A DNA stretch of 64,000 nt from an uncultured Eubacteriales bacterium (GTDB lineage Bacteria; Bacillota; Clostridia; Oscillospirales; Acutalibacteraceae): assembly GCA_934456435.1 (NCBI GenBank), contig CAKSHH010000001.1, positions 62,001-126,000 of the forward strand, in the 5' to 3' direction. Of this stretch, positions 1 through 8,032 are shown piece after piece (the stretch's first letter is position 1; every line of letters starts with the position of its first letter). The notes beneath the pieces were generated by a model. That model was not told the DNA's origin and did not search any database. It worked only from the letters and a program-made list of their open reading frames with translations. A program made the translations under genes and the position numbers.

Positions 1-2
1 CG

Positions 3-1025
3 GCGGCGGCAATGCAAAAGGATAATCTTCGCAAACGGTGCCTCGGCTCTTACGGCAGATTTTTTGAACTGCTTTACGGTGCAGGATTCTCGGCGTCGGC
101 GCTCGTTGTGGTTTATGTTGCCGAGTTCATATACCTGCGGCTGAAAGGCTACGGCGGAACAGGACTGTCTGTCGGCGTGCCCGGCGGAGGCGGCGGAATA
201 AAGATGCTGGCGCTGTTTGCCGTTCTGCTTGCGGTTAATATTTTCTTTGAGGAAGTTTTCAGGGGATACCTGATTTGTCAGCTTTATGAAAAATTCGGCT
301 TCAAACGGTCAAATTTGTTTCAGGCATTTTTCTTCACCGTGTTTGGCTTGGTGCCTGCAATTTATTTGACTTTAAGCGGCGGACTGCAAGGAAAAAACGT
401 TGCTGTGTATATAGTATCTACGATTTGCGCCGCATTTATCGGGTCAATGAAATGGGGCTTTTACTACCGCGTCAACGGTTCGGTTTGGATGGCGGGTGCG
501 GATCATTTCATCACGGCATTCATTCTGTCGTGCGTCACTCTTTCCGCAAGTGCGTCACAGGATATATGGTTTATGATAAGAATACCGGTTGCTCAGCTTG
601 TTTCATCGGCGGTGTTTGTTCCGTTTTATTACAGGCGTGACCGCTATAATTCGGAGATGGAAAAGGAAATCCGAACAAGCCGTGAGGTTCTTGCCGCAAT
701 GAGAAAAAGCGAGGACGACGGTACGGTCTCGGATGACAGCACCAACAATATATTTATGCTGATCAACGAAACAAACCAAAACAGGAAGTTTGCCGGAACG
801 GCGGAAAATGAGATCGTGGATTTTGACCGTGATCCTGCCGCTTTTTCGGAGGGATTCTTCGGCAATGTTATGGATGATACGCTGAAAACCGACGTTGATC
901 TCAGCCGCAAAAACGCCGGCGAAAGGGGAAAGGAAACAACGAATATCTCCGAAAGCTCAGGCGATATTTCAAAGCTTGTCGGTGATTTCTTTGAAAATCA
1001 ATTTAACAAAAATACTTTTAATTAA
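3..1025 (+). CDS. CPBP-like integral membrane protein (5' end cut by window edge)
   Basis: The reading frame is open to the left edge. Only 11 bases precede the first ATG at 12 and they carry no ribosome-binding site, so the true start is probably outside the window. Hydrophobic segments cover about residues 20-45 and 63-210. A charged soluble tail of about 120 residues follows. The segment FFEEVFRGYL (E80, E81, R84 counted from the ATG) matches the EExxxR motif of CPBP/Abi membrane proteases. The second family motif FxxxH seems lost (FGLVP at 111-115). A third His (H165, ADHF) is present. Membership is therefore likely, but peptidase activity is doubtful. The neighbour 40 bp downstream is also a membrane protein and may be co-transcribed. 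Confidence 0.6.
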   Translation, partial: AAAMQKDNLRKRCLGSYGRFFELLYGAGFSASALVVVYVAEFIYLRLKGYGGTGLSVGVPGGGGGIKMLALFAVLLAVNIFFEEVFRGYLICQLYEKFGFKRSNLFQAFFFTVFGLVPAIYLTLSGGLQGKNVAVYIVSTICAAFIGSMKWGFYYRVNGSVWMAGADHFITAFILSCVTLSASASQDIWFMIRIPVAQLVSSAVFVPFYYRRDRYNSEMEKEIRTSREVLAAMRKSEDDGTVSDDSTNNIFMLINETNQNRKFAGTAENEIVDFDRDPAAFSEGFFGNVMDDTLKTDVDLSRKNAGERGKETTNISESSGDISKLVGDFFENQFNKNTFN

Positions 1026-1064
1026 ATTTCGGAAAGGATATTAAGACAAGAAAGGAAAAATAAA

Positions 1065-3377
1065 ATGAAGAAAAATAACAGCATAAGAATTTATCATGTG
1101 TTTGCTTTTGCTCTCCTGATTTCACTTGCATCGCTTTTGCCGATACTGATACGCTACGGCGGAAATCTGTACCTTGTCGGAGATTATATGACTCAGCAGA
1201 TTCCGTTTATCAAGGAAGGAAGAAGAATGTTTCTCTCCGGGACACCGTTCTGGAGCTGGAATACATTTCTCGGCGCAAATTACATAGGCACCTATTCGTT
1301 CTATGTTTACGGCAGCCCGTTCTTTTGGCCGCTGCTGCTCGTTCCTGAGCGTTTCCTCGGAATCGGTTTGACTGCGATGTTTGTTCTCAAGCACGCTGTC
1401 GCCGCATCGACGGCGTTTGTTTTTTTGCGGAAGCATTTAAATTCCGCTTACTACGCTGTTGCCGGAGCGTTTATGTATGCTTTTTCGTTTTTTACGATAG
1501 ATTCGTCGTTTTATTATCACTTTATCGACGTTATTGCGTTCTTCCCGTTGGTGCTTTATTTTACCGACTATGCGCTCGAAAACAAGAAGTGTTATATGCT
1601 TTTTCTCATATCGCTTCTCAATGCGGTGATAAACTATTATTTTTACATAAGCACGTCGCTTATTTTCCTGATTTATCTTGTCGCAAGAGTAAGAGGCTCA
1701 GGTGTTTATAAATTCAAAGACGCGTTCAGATGTATTCTTTTTTACGGATTCGGTGGACTTGCCGCAGCGTTTATACTGCTTCCGTCGGCGCTGACACTTC
1801 TGGAAACGGACAAGGCAACCAAGAGCCATAACAATGTACTGCTATTAGGCTACTACGCAATACCGCAGATATTTAAAATGATAAAGGGTATGATCCTGCC
1901 GAGCGAAGGAATCCTCGGCTCCGCAACGGGCTTCAGATACGGTATGTATTGCTCAAGCAACGCATTTCTGCCTTTGTTCGGTGCGTTTTTCTGGATAATT
2001 GCGCTCAGGGACAGAAATAAATGCTGGAGTACACAGCTTATGAAAGCGTGCATTATACTGACGCTTATTCCTTTCGGAACCGGTATTTTTTCGCTGTTCT
2101 CGAATATGGCATACAGCAGATGGTGGTACGGACTTGCCCTCATATTCACACTCGTTTCAATGGAGACGGTTGAGCAGATACGCCAAAGCGGAGAAACACC
2201 GACAAAGGATTATAAATTTGCCGCTTTGACAATAGCGATCCTTTCGGTTGTATTTTTCGGCTCGCTCGGCATAGCGAAATTCATTTATGTTTATATTCTT
2301 CACCGTCCGAATGAGCAAAAGGTGATTTCGTTCTTTGCAAGATATTTCAGGGCGGTGAGATTTACTGACTTTTTCCACAAGGAAGATCTCAGATATATGA
2401 TCGTTCTCGGCATACTGATACTTCTTTCTTACGGTGTGCTTTTTGTGTGCGTGAAGAAAAAGCTTATTTTCTCGCCGGAGAAAGTCGCGGCTGTGACGGC
2501 TGTCGTATGCTTGCTCAGCTATTCTCTCTACCTTTGCAATGAATCGCTGACATACAAGGAGCAGAACGTGAAGTACGTCTCGGCACAGGCACAGACGGAA
2601 GATACTGTATATAATTACAGAGCGCTGAACAAGAAAAAATACGCGAACTACGGTATGATAGTGAACAGACCGACAATATCAACCTTTAACAGCTTTAAGT
2701 CGCACGCCACGTCACAGTTCTGCCGCATAGCCGGATATCAGGTCGGAAGTAACCCGTCAACACCAGCATATTTTGACACCGAAGCGATTGAGACTGTTCT
2801 CAATACCCGTGACATTATATGCGAAAACGGCGAGATTAAGCGTGCGGAATACTATGTGCCGTTCGGCTATACATATAATTATTATGCGGTGGACAACGGA
2901 TTGCAATTTACTGCAAACCGTGATGAAAATGACAGGCGCATTGAGCTGATGACGAAAGCCTGTTATGTCGACAAAGAAAATGAAGAAAAGGTCAAGGGAC
3001 TGCTTGAAAAGGTTGACGAGAAAGAGAAGTTCGACTGGAGAAAGGAATCCAAAGAGAGGGGAGCAACGGCTTGCACCTCGTTTGAAATGGATTCGTCAGG
3101 CTTCAGAGCGGTTTCCGAGGGAGACAACAGACGACTTGTCTATTTCAGCGTTCCGAACGACACGGGCTGGAATATCACGGTGAACGGAAAAGAGACGGAT
3201 ATAGTCGAAGTCAACGGCAGAATGATAGGACTTATTGTTCCGGCGGGAAAGGCAGAAATCGAAGCAAAATTTGTTCCTCCGGGATTGAAAGCCGGCGGTG
3301 CGGTTTCGGCGGTCGTTTTCATCGGCGTTTCCGCGTACTGCCTGATAGATTGGCAGAGGAAAAAGAAAAAGGCATAA
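1065..3377 (+). CDS. YfhO-family multi-pass membrane protein
   Basis: The 770-residue product opens with one hydrophobic helix and an extracytoplasmic loop carrying GDYMTQQIPF and FWSWNTFLGANYIGTYSFY, typical of the YfhO family. A long series of membrane segments follows to about residue 510, then a soluble C-terminal domain (about 515-745) and a last membrane helix before a lysine-rich tail. Family members have a GT-C-glycosyltransferase-like layout and are linked to cell-envelope glycosylation such as teichoic acid decoration. The substrate here cannot be deduced. An AGGAAA ribosome-binding site lies 8 bases before the ATG. A hairpin follows the stop codon. Confidence 0.8.
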   Translation: MKKNNSIRIYHVFAFALLISLASLLPILIRYGGNLYLVGDYMTQQIPFIKEGRRMFLSGTPFWSWNTFLGANYIGTYSFYVYGSPFFWPLLLVPERFLGIGLTAMFVLKHAVAASTAFVFLRKHLNSAYYAVAGAFMYAFSFFTIDSSFYYHFIDVIAFFPLVLYFTDYALENKKCYMLFLISLLNAVINYYFYISTSLIFLIYLVARVRGSGVYKFKDAFRCILFYGFGGLAAAFILLPSALTLLETDKATKSHNNVLLLGYYAIPQIFKMIKGMILPSEGILGSATGFRYGMYCSSNAFLPLFGAFFWIIALRDRNKCWSTQLMKACIILTLIPFGTGIFSLFSNMAYSRWWYGLALIFTLVSMETVEQIRQSGETPTKDYKFAALTIAILSVVFFGSLGIAKFIYVYILHRPNEQKVISFFARYFRAVRFTDFFHKEDLRYMIVLGILILLSYGVLFVCVKKKLIFSPEKVAAVTAVVCLLSYSLYLCNESLTYKEQNVKYVSAQAQTEDTVYNYRALNKKKYANYGMIVNRPTISTFNSFKSHATSQFCRIAGYQVGSNPSTPAYFDTEAIETVLNTRDIICENGEIKRAEYYVPFGYTYNYYAVDNGLQFTANRDENDRRIELMTKACYVDKENEEKVKGLLEKVDEKEKFDWRKESKERGATACTSFEMDSSGFRAVSEGDNRRLVYFSVPNDTGWNITVNGKETDIVEVNGRMIGLIVPAGKAEIEAKFVPPGLKAGGAVSAVVFIGVSAYCLIDWQRKKKKA

Positions 3378-3382
3378 AATAA

Positions 3383-3411
3383 GGCAGTCTGCAAACAAAA
3401 TGCAGACTGCC
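3383..3411. terminator. Convergent hairpin terminator
   Basis: Perfect 10-bp inverted repeat GGCAGTCTGC / GCAGACTGCC with a 9-base loop, between the plus-strand YfhO gene and the minus-strand trxA. The U-tract is weak on both sides. Confidence 0.6.
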
Positions 3412-3426
3412 GATTATTATGTCGTT

Positions 3427-3741
3427 TTATAATCCGAGCAGTTCGAGAACTTTCTCTTTTGTGACATAGCCGACGGAAGATTTGATTGCCTTGCCATGGT
3501 CAAGCACAACAAGCGTCGGAATACTCTCAACACGGAAGATGGAGGAAAGCTCCGGTTCTTCGTCAACATTTACCTTTCCGACCTTGACTGCGTCGCTGTA
3601 CTCGTCCGCTATTTCCTCAACAATGGGAGCGAGCATACGGCACGGGCCGCACCATTCCGCCCAAAAATCGAGCAAAACGGGTATGTCGCATTTGAGCACT
3701 TCGGGTGTAAAATTTTCCTTTGTTATCTTTACTTCAGCCAT
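3427..3741 (-). CDS. trxA: Thioredoxin
   Basis: A 104-residue cytosolic dithiol-disulfide oxidoreductase. The active site WCGPC is at 30-34 and the cis-proline loop SIPTL at about 73-77, both as in canonical thioredoxins, and the length is normal. A 20-residue-longer frame exists, but AAGGAGG sits just upstream of the ATG at 3741 and the family N terminus begins MAEVKITKENF, so I use that start. It is the last gene of a minus-strand operon: the FTR-like gene ends 13 bp upstream and the flavoprotein gene precedes that. The context suggests this thioredoxin is reduced by the FTR-like protein instead of a classical TrxB, none of which is present in the window. Confidence 0.95.
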   Translation of the reverse strand: MAEVKITKENFTPEVLKCDIPVLLDFWAEWCGPCRMLAPIVEEIADEYSDAVKVGKVNVDEEPELSSIFRVESIPTLVVLDHGKAIKSSVGYVTKEKVLELLGL

Positions 3742-3754
3742 AATAACGACCTCC

Positions 3755-3955
3755 TTAGTCCTTCGACTTATAATAAAGCATACAATGGCAAAAGCCTTCA
3801 AATTCGGGATCTGCTATCTGCTTTCTGAACTCTTCACACATACACTTGTTTTCCGGTGTATGCTCTCTCCGGCACGGACAGTAGCCGCCTGTGCGCTTGA
3901 GACCCTCTTTGACAACTTTAACTATTTTCTTGTCCGGGTTGAGTGTTACGTTCAT
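3755..3955 (-). CDS. Ferredoxin-thioredoxin reductase catalytic-chain-like protein
   Basis: A 66-residue protein with three CxC motifs: CPC at 26-28, CMC at 38-40 and CHC at 56-58. This is the signature of the FTR catalytic (beta) subunit, in which four cysteines hold a 4Fe-4S cluster and two form the redox disulfide that reduces thioredoxin. It is shorter than the plastid chain (about 115 residues) and no variable-chain gene is nearby, as in many anaerobes. A GGAGG motif precedes the ATG. Thioredoxin starts 13 bp downstream and a flavoprotein gene ends 29 bp upstream, so substrate and possible electron donor are co-transcribed. The family call is firm; the donor is inference. Confidence 0.85.
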   Translation of the reverse strand: MNVTLNPDKKIVKVVKEGLKRTGGYCPCRREHTPENKCMCEEFRKQIADPEFEGFCHCMLYYKSKD

Positions 3956-3984
3956 TACAGAACCTCCGTTTTAAGGTTGCTATC

Positions 3985-5376
3985 TTAATATATTTCTCTG
4001 CCCATCAGGACACCCATTACGGATGCCATCATAAGACCTCTTGTCCAGCCGCTGGAGTCGCCGAGACAATGGAGACCGTCAACGTTGGTGTTGAAGTGCT
4101 CGTCCATCTTGACCCTGTTGCTGTAAAATTTAAGTTCGGGGGAGTAGAGGAGAGTCTCGTAAGACGCAAAGCCCGGAGCAACATGGTCAACAGCCTGAAT
4201 GAAGTTGATGATGTTTGTCATGGCTCTGTAAGGCATTGCGGCGGTGATGTCACCTGCGACCGCGTCGGGAAGAGTGGGCTTGAGGTTGGACTGCGAAAGC
4301 TCCTTTTCCCATGTGCGCTTGCCGTCAAGGATATCGCCGAAACGCTGAACGAGAATGTGACCCGTACCGAGCATATTTGTCAGCTCACCGACCTTCTGAG
4401 CGTAAGCAATCGGCTGATTGAACGGGTACGAGAAATTGTGGGAGCAAAGTATGGCAAGGTTTGTGTTGTCACTCTTGAGCTCCTTGTATGAATGACCGTT
4501 TACAACGGCAAGGTTGTTGTCGTAGTTTTCCTGGCTGACAAATCCGCCGGGATTCTGGCAGAAGGTTCTGACCTTGTTCTTGAAAGGTCTCGGATAGCCG
4601 ATGAGCTTCGATTCATAGAGAACGTCGTTGACCTTTTCGATAACTTCGTTCCTGACCTCAACTCTGACACCGATATCAACGGTTCCGGGCAGGTGAGCGA
4701 TGTCGTGCTCGCCGCAGATCTTTTCAAGCCACTCTGCACCTCTGCGTCCCGTTGCGATGATGGTGTGGTCGGCTCTGATCTCCATCTCAACGCCCTTGTT
4801 GTTGGAAACGTAAATTCCCTCGCACTTTTTGCCGTTGAGAATAATATTTGAACACTCGTAACCGAAAAAGATTTCAACGCCGTTTGCGATGAGATACTTT
4901 TCGATTGCAAGGTAGATGTCCTGAGCTTTTTCCGTTCCCATGTGACGAATCGGGCAGTCAACAAGCTTGAGTCCTGCCTGAATTGCGCGTGTACGGATCT
5001 TTCTGACCTCTTCTGTGTTTCCGACGCCCTCAACCTTAGTATCTGCGCCAAATTCAAGATATATACCGTCAGCATAGTTAATTGTTTCCTGAACAAGATT
5101 TTCGCCCACAAGATTCGGCAGATCTCCGCCGACCTCATAGCTCAGCGAAAGCTTGCCGTCCGAGAAAGCGCCTGCACCTGAAAAGCCGGTTGTAATATGG
5201 CAGTAGGGCTTGCAGTTCATACATTTTTTTGTCTTTGCCTTGGGGCAATGTCTGTTCTCAACGGACTGTCCCTTTTCGACAATGACGATTTTTTTCTTTG
5301 TGCCTTTTTGCAGCATTTCAATGGCGGTAAAGATTCCCGCAGGGCCTGCTCCGACAATTACAACATCTGTTTTCAT
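3985..5376 (-). CDS. COG2509-type FAD-dependent dehydrogenase
   Basis: A 463-residue flavoprotein. The N terminus has a Rossmann FAD site (VVIVGAGPAG, glycines 9/11/14, with E34 at the end of beta-2). A cysteine cluster follows at C44, C52, C55 and C59, then a GFSGAGAFSDGKL loop at 64-76. The C terminus has a second FAD-contacting region (LHCLGDSSGWTRGLMMAS). This layout fits the uncharacterised COG2509 dehydrogenases; the four cysteines could hold an Fe-S centre or redox disulfide. I use the ATG at 5376, which has a GGAGGTA site and begins exactly at the Rossmann strand. It is the first gene of the flavoprotein-FTR-thioredoxin operon and its ribosome-binding site directly follows an intrinsic terminator, so expression is probably attenuated. 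Confidence 0.8.
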   Translation of the reverse strand: MKTDVVIVGAGPAGIFTAIEMLQKGTKKKIVIVEKGQSVENRHCPKAKTKKCMNCKPYCHITTGFSGAGAFSDGKLSLSYEVGGDLPNLVGENLVQETINYADGIYLEFGADTKVEGVGNTEEVRKIRTRAIQAGLKLVDCPIRHMGTEKAQDIYLAIEKYLIANGVEIFFGYECSNIILNGKKCEGIYVSNNKGVEMEIRADHTIIATGRRGAEWLEKICGEHDIAHLPGTVDIGVRVEVRNEVIEKVNDVLYESKLIGYPRPFKNKVRTFCQNPGGFVSQENYDNNLAVVNGHSYKELKSDNTNLAILCSHNFSYPFNQPIAYAQKVGELTNMLGTGHILVQRFGDILDGKRTWEKELSQSNLKPTLPDAVAGDITAAMPYRAMTNIINFIQAVDHVAPGFASYETLLYSPELKFYSNRVKMDEHFNTNVDGLHCLGDSSGWTRGLMMASVMGVLMGREIY

Positions 5377-5392
5377 ATTCCTGATACCTCCG

Positions 5393-5437
5393 AAAAAAAT
5401 AAAAGCCGAGCATTCCCGCAAGGGGACTGATGCTCGG
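5393..5437 (-). terminator. Attenuator terminator in leader of the flavoprotein operon
   Basis: Read on the minus strand: CCGAGCAT, a 16-base loop, ATGCTCGG, then CTTTTATTTTTTTT. The U-tract ends directly before the CGGAGG ribosome-binding site of the COG2509 gene, so the hairpin would stop transcription before the first codon unless it is prevented. Confidence 0.75.
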
Positions 5438-5485
5438 TGTTCGGGAACCGCAAGATGTCATAGGCTCCCATATCAATCTCGTTGC
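5438..5485 (-). promoter_or_regulatory. Structured leader of unknown class (candidate riboswitch)
   Basis: Between the predicted transcription start (about 5485) and the attenuator lies a short leader. It forms a stem GGGAGCC / GGTTCCC (7 bp with one G-U, at 5463-5469 and 5443-5449). Its TTCCCG can instead pair with CGGGAA inside the terminator loop region, so two mutually exclusive folds are possible. I do not recognise the consensus of a known riboswitch class. Regulatory function is inferred from the arrangement only. Confidence 0.4.
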
Positions 5486-5490
5486 AATCT

Positions 5491-5519
5491 ATTCTAACAC
5501 CTTGCCATATAAATGTCAA
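5491..5519 (-). promoter_or_regulatory. Sigma-A promoter of flavoprotein-FTR-trxA operon
   Basis: Minus strand TTGACA, 17-bp spacer, TAGAAT. Near-consensus. No other good promoter is visible before trxA. Confidence 0.75.
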
Positions 5520-5620
5520 GTACCCGAAAGCGGCTGAAAATGCCCAAAAATGTGACTTCATTGTTGCCGCCAAAGCTTATTTAGCGGAACTAAAATACAT
5601 TTGAACGGGAAAACGCGCCG

Positions 5621-5659
5621 AAAAAAGAAACGTCCTCTGTTAAACAGGAACAAAGGACG
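5621..5659 (-). terminator. Terminator of the 4Fe-4S protein gene
   Basis: On the minus strand an 11-bp stem (CGTCCTTTGTT / AACAGAGGACG, one G-U pair) is followed by TTTCTTTTTT, 16 bp after the stop codon of the ferredoxin-like gene. Confidence 0.8.
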
Positions 5660-5674
5660 CTTGAATAAACGTGA

Positions 5675-6367
5675 TCAGCCGACAATTTTGCCGTCGGTCG
5701 AAATTACGGTGACTTTGACGGGAATATCCTTTCCGCTTGCGGCGACGGCGTTCTGCACAGCCGCCTGGATTCCGCCGCAGCAGGGAACCTGCATACGGAC
5801 AACCGTAACGCTTTTTATATCGTTGACCGCAAAGATCGCCGTCAGCTTTTCCGAATAGTCAACGTTGTCAAGCTTCGGACAGCCGATGAGTGTAATTTTA
5901 TCCTTGATGAAATCATTGTGGAAGTTTCCGTAGGCAAAAGCCGTGCAGTCGGCGGCTATGAGCAGGTCTGCACCGTCAAAATACGGGGCATTGACTGGCA
6001 CGAGCTTGATTTGTACCGGCCATTGCGAAAGGCGGCTTTCTGCCTTTACGTTATTATGCGCGCCGTGCTCGTGAATAATTCTGCTGAGCCTTGAGCCGGG
6101 GCAGCCGCCGTGGTGAGCTTCGCCGTGCTTCCTGAGCTTGTTTTCCATAACCGCTTTTTCGTTGTAGTCCGCGGCTTCTCTCTCCTCAAAGGTGATGGCT
6201 CCTGTAGGACAGGTTGGCAGGCAGTCGCCGAGACCGTCGCAGTAGTCGTCGCGCAGAAGCTTCGCCTTGCCGTTCACAAGACCGATTGCACCCTCGTGAC
6301 AGGCAGAGACGCAGGCTCCGCAGCCGTTGCACCTTTCTTCGTCTATTTTAATGATCTTTCTTATCAT
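5675..6367 (-). CDS. 4Fe-4S ferredoxin-like protein with C-terminal conserved domain
   Basis: A 230-residue protein. The first cluster motif is C13-x2-C16-x2-C19-x3-C23 (CNGCGACVSAC). The second has C43, C49 and C53 (CDGLGDCLPTCP), a variant with wider spacing. A globular region of about 160 residues follows with further cysteines (C139, C165, and a CCGG near 196). It resembles clostridial two-cluster electron carriers with an added domain, whose partner is unknown. Two in-frame ATGs exist; the second at 6367 lies 8 bases after AGGAGG, the right spacing, so I use it. It has its own promoter and terminator and is monocistronic. Confidence 0.75.
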   Translation of the reverse strand: MIRKIIKIDEERCNGCGACVSACHEGAIGLVNGKAKLLRDDYCDGLGDCLPTCPTGAITFEEREAADYNEKAVMENKLRKHGEAHHGGCPGSRLSRIIHEHGAHNNVKAESRLSQWPVQIKLVPVNAPYFDGADLLIAADCTAFAYGNFHNDFIKDKITLIGCPKLDNVDYSEKLTAIFAVNDIKSVTVVRMQVPCCGGIQAAVQNAVAASGKDIPVKVTVISTDGKIVG

Positions 6368-6391
6368 TTTCATTACCTCCTGACAAGGGCG

Positions 6392-6420
6392 ATTGTATCA
6401 CATCTTTTTGGCTAAAGCAA
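6392..6420 (-). promoter_or_regulatory. Promoter of the 4Fe-4S protein gene
   Basis: Minus strand TTGCTT, 17-bp spacer, TACAAT, about 20 bp upstream of the AGGAGG site. Confidence 0.55.
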
Positions 6421-6609
6421 CAGGTAATGTGCGGAAGTGCAGAATAATTATGCCTGCTATGTTGAAATATATTATAGGTATAAGTATGCGAACGACTTTT
6501 GACATTTTACAATTTATTATATACTTTATATATTGTTGTTTTAAAATCAGAAATTCTGTTTCGGCTCATCAGATGGATGTGAAAAGTCAACAGAAAATTG
6601 CGGCTATCT

Positions 6610-6741
6610 TGGCTCCCTCGTAGGGGAGCTGTCACGGCTTGTCCGTGACTGAGGGGTTTCGCTTAAAAGTTTGATGAAATTTGTTTTAACCCCTCCGACT
6701 TCGGCGCAAGCCGCCGAAGCCACCTCCCCTGCAGGGGCGGC
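6610..6741. repeat. Dispersed palindromic repeat (GGGGAGCTGTC...CCACCTCCCC type)
   Basis: Lies in the 619-bp gap upstream of hrcA, which otherwise holds only promoters. A left module (GGCTCCC, GGGGAGC, GTCACGG/CCGTGAC, TGAGGGG) is mirrored by a right module (CCCCTCCG, TTCGGCG/CGCCGAA, CCACCTCCCC). The same modules recur at 23.56-23.71 kb and in degenerate form near 53.6 kb. It is non-coding and probably a defective MITE-type element. Confidence 0.6.
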
Positions 6742-6903
6742 ATTAAGTTCGCAGAAGCCATATAGGCGTACCTTATCAGGGAAACTGTGTGCTGTGGAAG
6801 AAATAGGGACGGAACAAACCGGAAATATCAAACTCTTTCTCATCCGAAACCGATTTTAAAGGAAAAAACTGCAAATGTTAACAAAGAATTCACAATTAAA
6901 GTG

Positions 6904-6932
6904 TTGACAAATCACGGCGTCGGTTGTATAGT
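6904..6932 (+). promoter_or_regulatory. Sigma-A promoter of hrcA operon
   Basis: TTGACA, 17-bp spacer, TATAGT, with the CIRCE operator starting about 11 bp after the -10 box. Confidence 0.85.
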
Positions 6933-6943
6933 ATTAAATGTAG

Positions 6944-6970
6944 TTAGCACTCGGACGTAAAGAGTGCTAA
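6944..6970 (+). promoter_or_regulatory. CIRCE operator (HrcA binding site)
   Basis: Perfect CIRCE: TTAGCACTC, 9-bp spacer, GAGTGCTAA. It is directly downstream of the promoter and 22 bp before hrcA, so HrcA represses its own operon and heat stress relieves this. Confidence 0.97.
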
Positions 6971-6992
6971 CGGTGCTAAAGGCGGTGAGATA

Positions 6993-8018
6993 ATGGAACT
7001 CAGTCAGAGAAAAGAAAAAATACTTGCTGCTGTTGTTGAACACTATATAAAGACGGGCGAGCCGGTCGGCTCCAAACTGCTGCAAAATGATCCGAACATT
7101 TCGGTTTCTTCGGCGACAATCAGGAACGAGATGGCTGAGCTTTCCTCAATGGGACTTCTCGAACAGCCGCACACGTCGGCAGGCAGAATCCCCACGAACG
7201 AGGGCTACCGTTATTATGTAGACCACCTTATGGGCGTGCGGCAGCTTGATGACGCAATCAAAAGGCGGATCGAAGCCGGTGTTTCGGTCAGAAATGCAAG
7301 CCCCGAAAATATCCTGAAAAAGGCAAATGACTTTCTTGCCGATATGACGAACTGCGCGGCGATTTCAACTGCGCCGTCGGGCGACAATGTCACGGTAAAA
7401 AGAGTTGAGTTTGTTCCGGTCGGAACACGGACGGGAATGGTCGTTCTGCTGACGTCGAACGGTATGATTAAAAGCCGCGTTTGCCGCAGCGACGATGACC
7501 TGAATGCATCGGTCATCGAGAAGTTTTATAATATTGTAAAAACTTCTTTCGTCGGCAGCGAGCTTGACGCGATCGACACGGCAACGCTCCAGACGCTGGT
7601 TGCTTCAATGGGCGAGGATGCGCTGACGATGATTCCGCTGATATCTACGGTTTCCGAGCTTGCGAACGAGGCAATGCAGGTGCCGCTGATGCTCGGAGGT
7701 CAGTCGAATATCTTTCACTACGGCGACTACGGTTCAACGGCTTACGAGCTGATGGATTTCCTCAGGCGGGGAGAACCGCTGAGCAGGATACTCACGGACA
7801 ACAAGAAAGATGTTGACGTCAAAATCGGCAGCGAAAATAAATTCAAGCCGCTTGAAAATTCAAGCGTTATAATGGCGCAGTACGATGTCGGCGAAAATCA
7901 CGGCTCGATAGGAATTATCGGACCGACGCGAATCGACTATGCGACATTGATACCGAGCGTAAGATATCTTACCGATATGGTCGGAAAGATACTTTCTCAG
8001 GTTCTTAATGAAGACTGA
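6993..8018 (+). CDS. hrcA: Heat-inducible transcription repressor HrcA
   Basis: A 341-residue repressor, normal family length. The N-terminal winged helix (about 1-75) contains SSATIRNEMAELSSMGLLEQ, the family recognition segment, followed by PHTSAGRIPTNEGYRYYVD. The dimerisation and inserted domains fill the rest. It binds the CIRCE element directly upstream and, in other Firmicutes, needs GroEL to fold into the active form. A weak AGGCGGTGA site precedes the ATG. It is the first gene of hrcA-grpE-dnaK-dnaJ; grpE starts within 20 bp of its stop codon. Confidence 0.97.
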   Translation: MELSQRKEKILAAVVEHYIKTGEPVGSKLLQNDPNISVSSATIRNEMAELSSMGLLEQPHTSAGRIPTNEGYRYYVDHLMGVRQLDDAIKRRIEAGVSVRNASPENILKKANDFLADMTNCAAISTAPSGDNVTVKRVEFVPVGTRTGMVVLLTSNGMIKSRVCRSDDDLNASVIEKFYNIVKTSFVGSELDAIDTATLQTLVASMGEDALTMIPLISTVSELANEAMQVPLMLGGQSNIFHYGDYGSTAYELMDFLRRGEPLSRILTDNKKDVDVKIGSENKFKPLENSSVIMAQYDVGENHGSIGIIGPTRIDYATLIPSVRYLTDMVGKILSQVLNED

Positions 8019-8032
8019 AAGGAATGATACTG

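Noticed and set aside
3943..4491. 182-codon plus-strand frame antisense to the COG2509 gene
   Set aside because: Shadow frame; the minus-strand gene has clear FAD motifs and translation signals.
5430..5460. TTCCCGAACACCGAGC in the flavoprotein leader, similar to 5S rRNA loop C
   Set aside because: The leader is too short and lacks the 5S stems I, IV and V. The resemblance is limited to a few bases.
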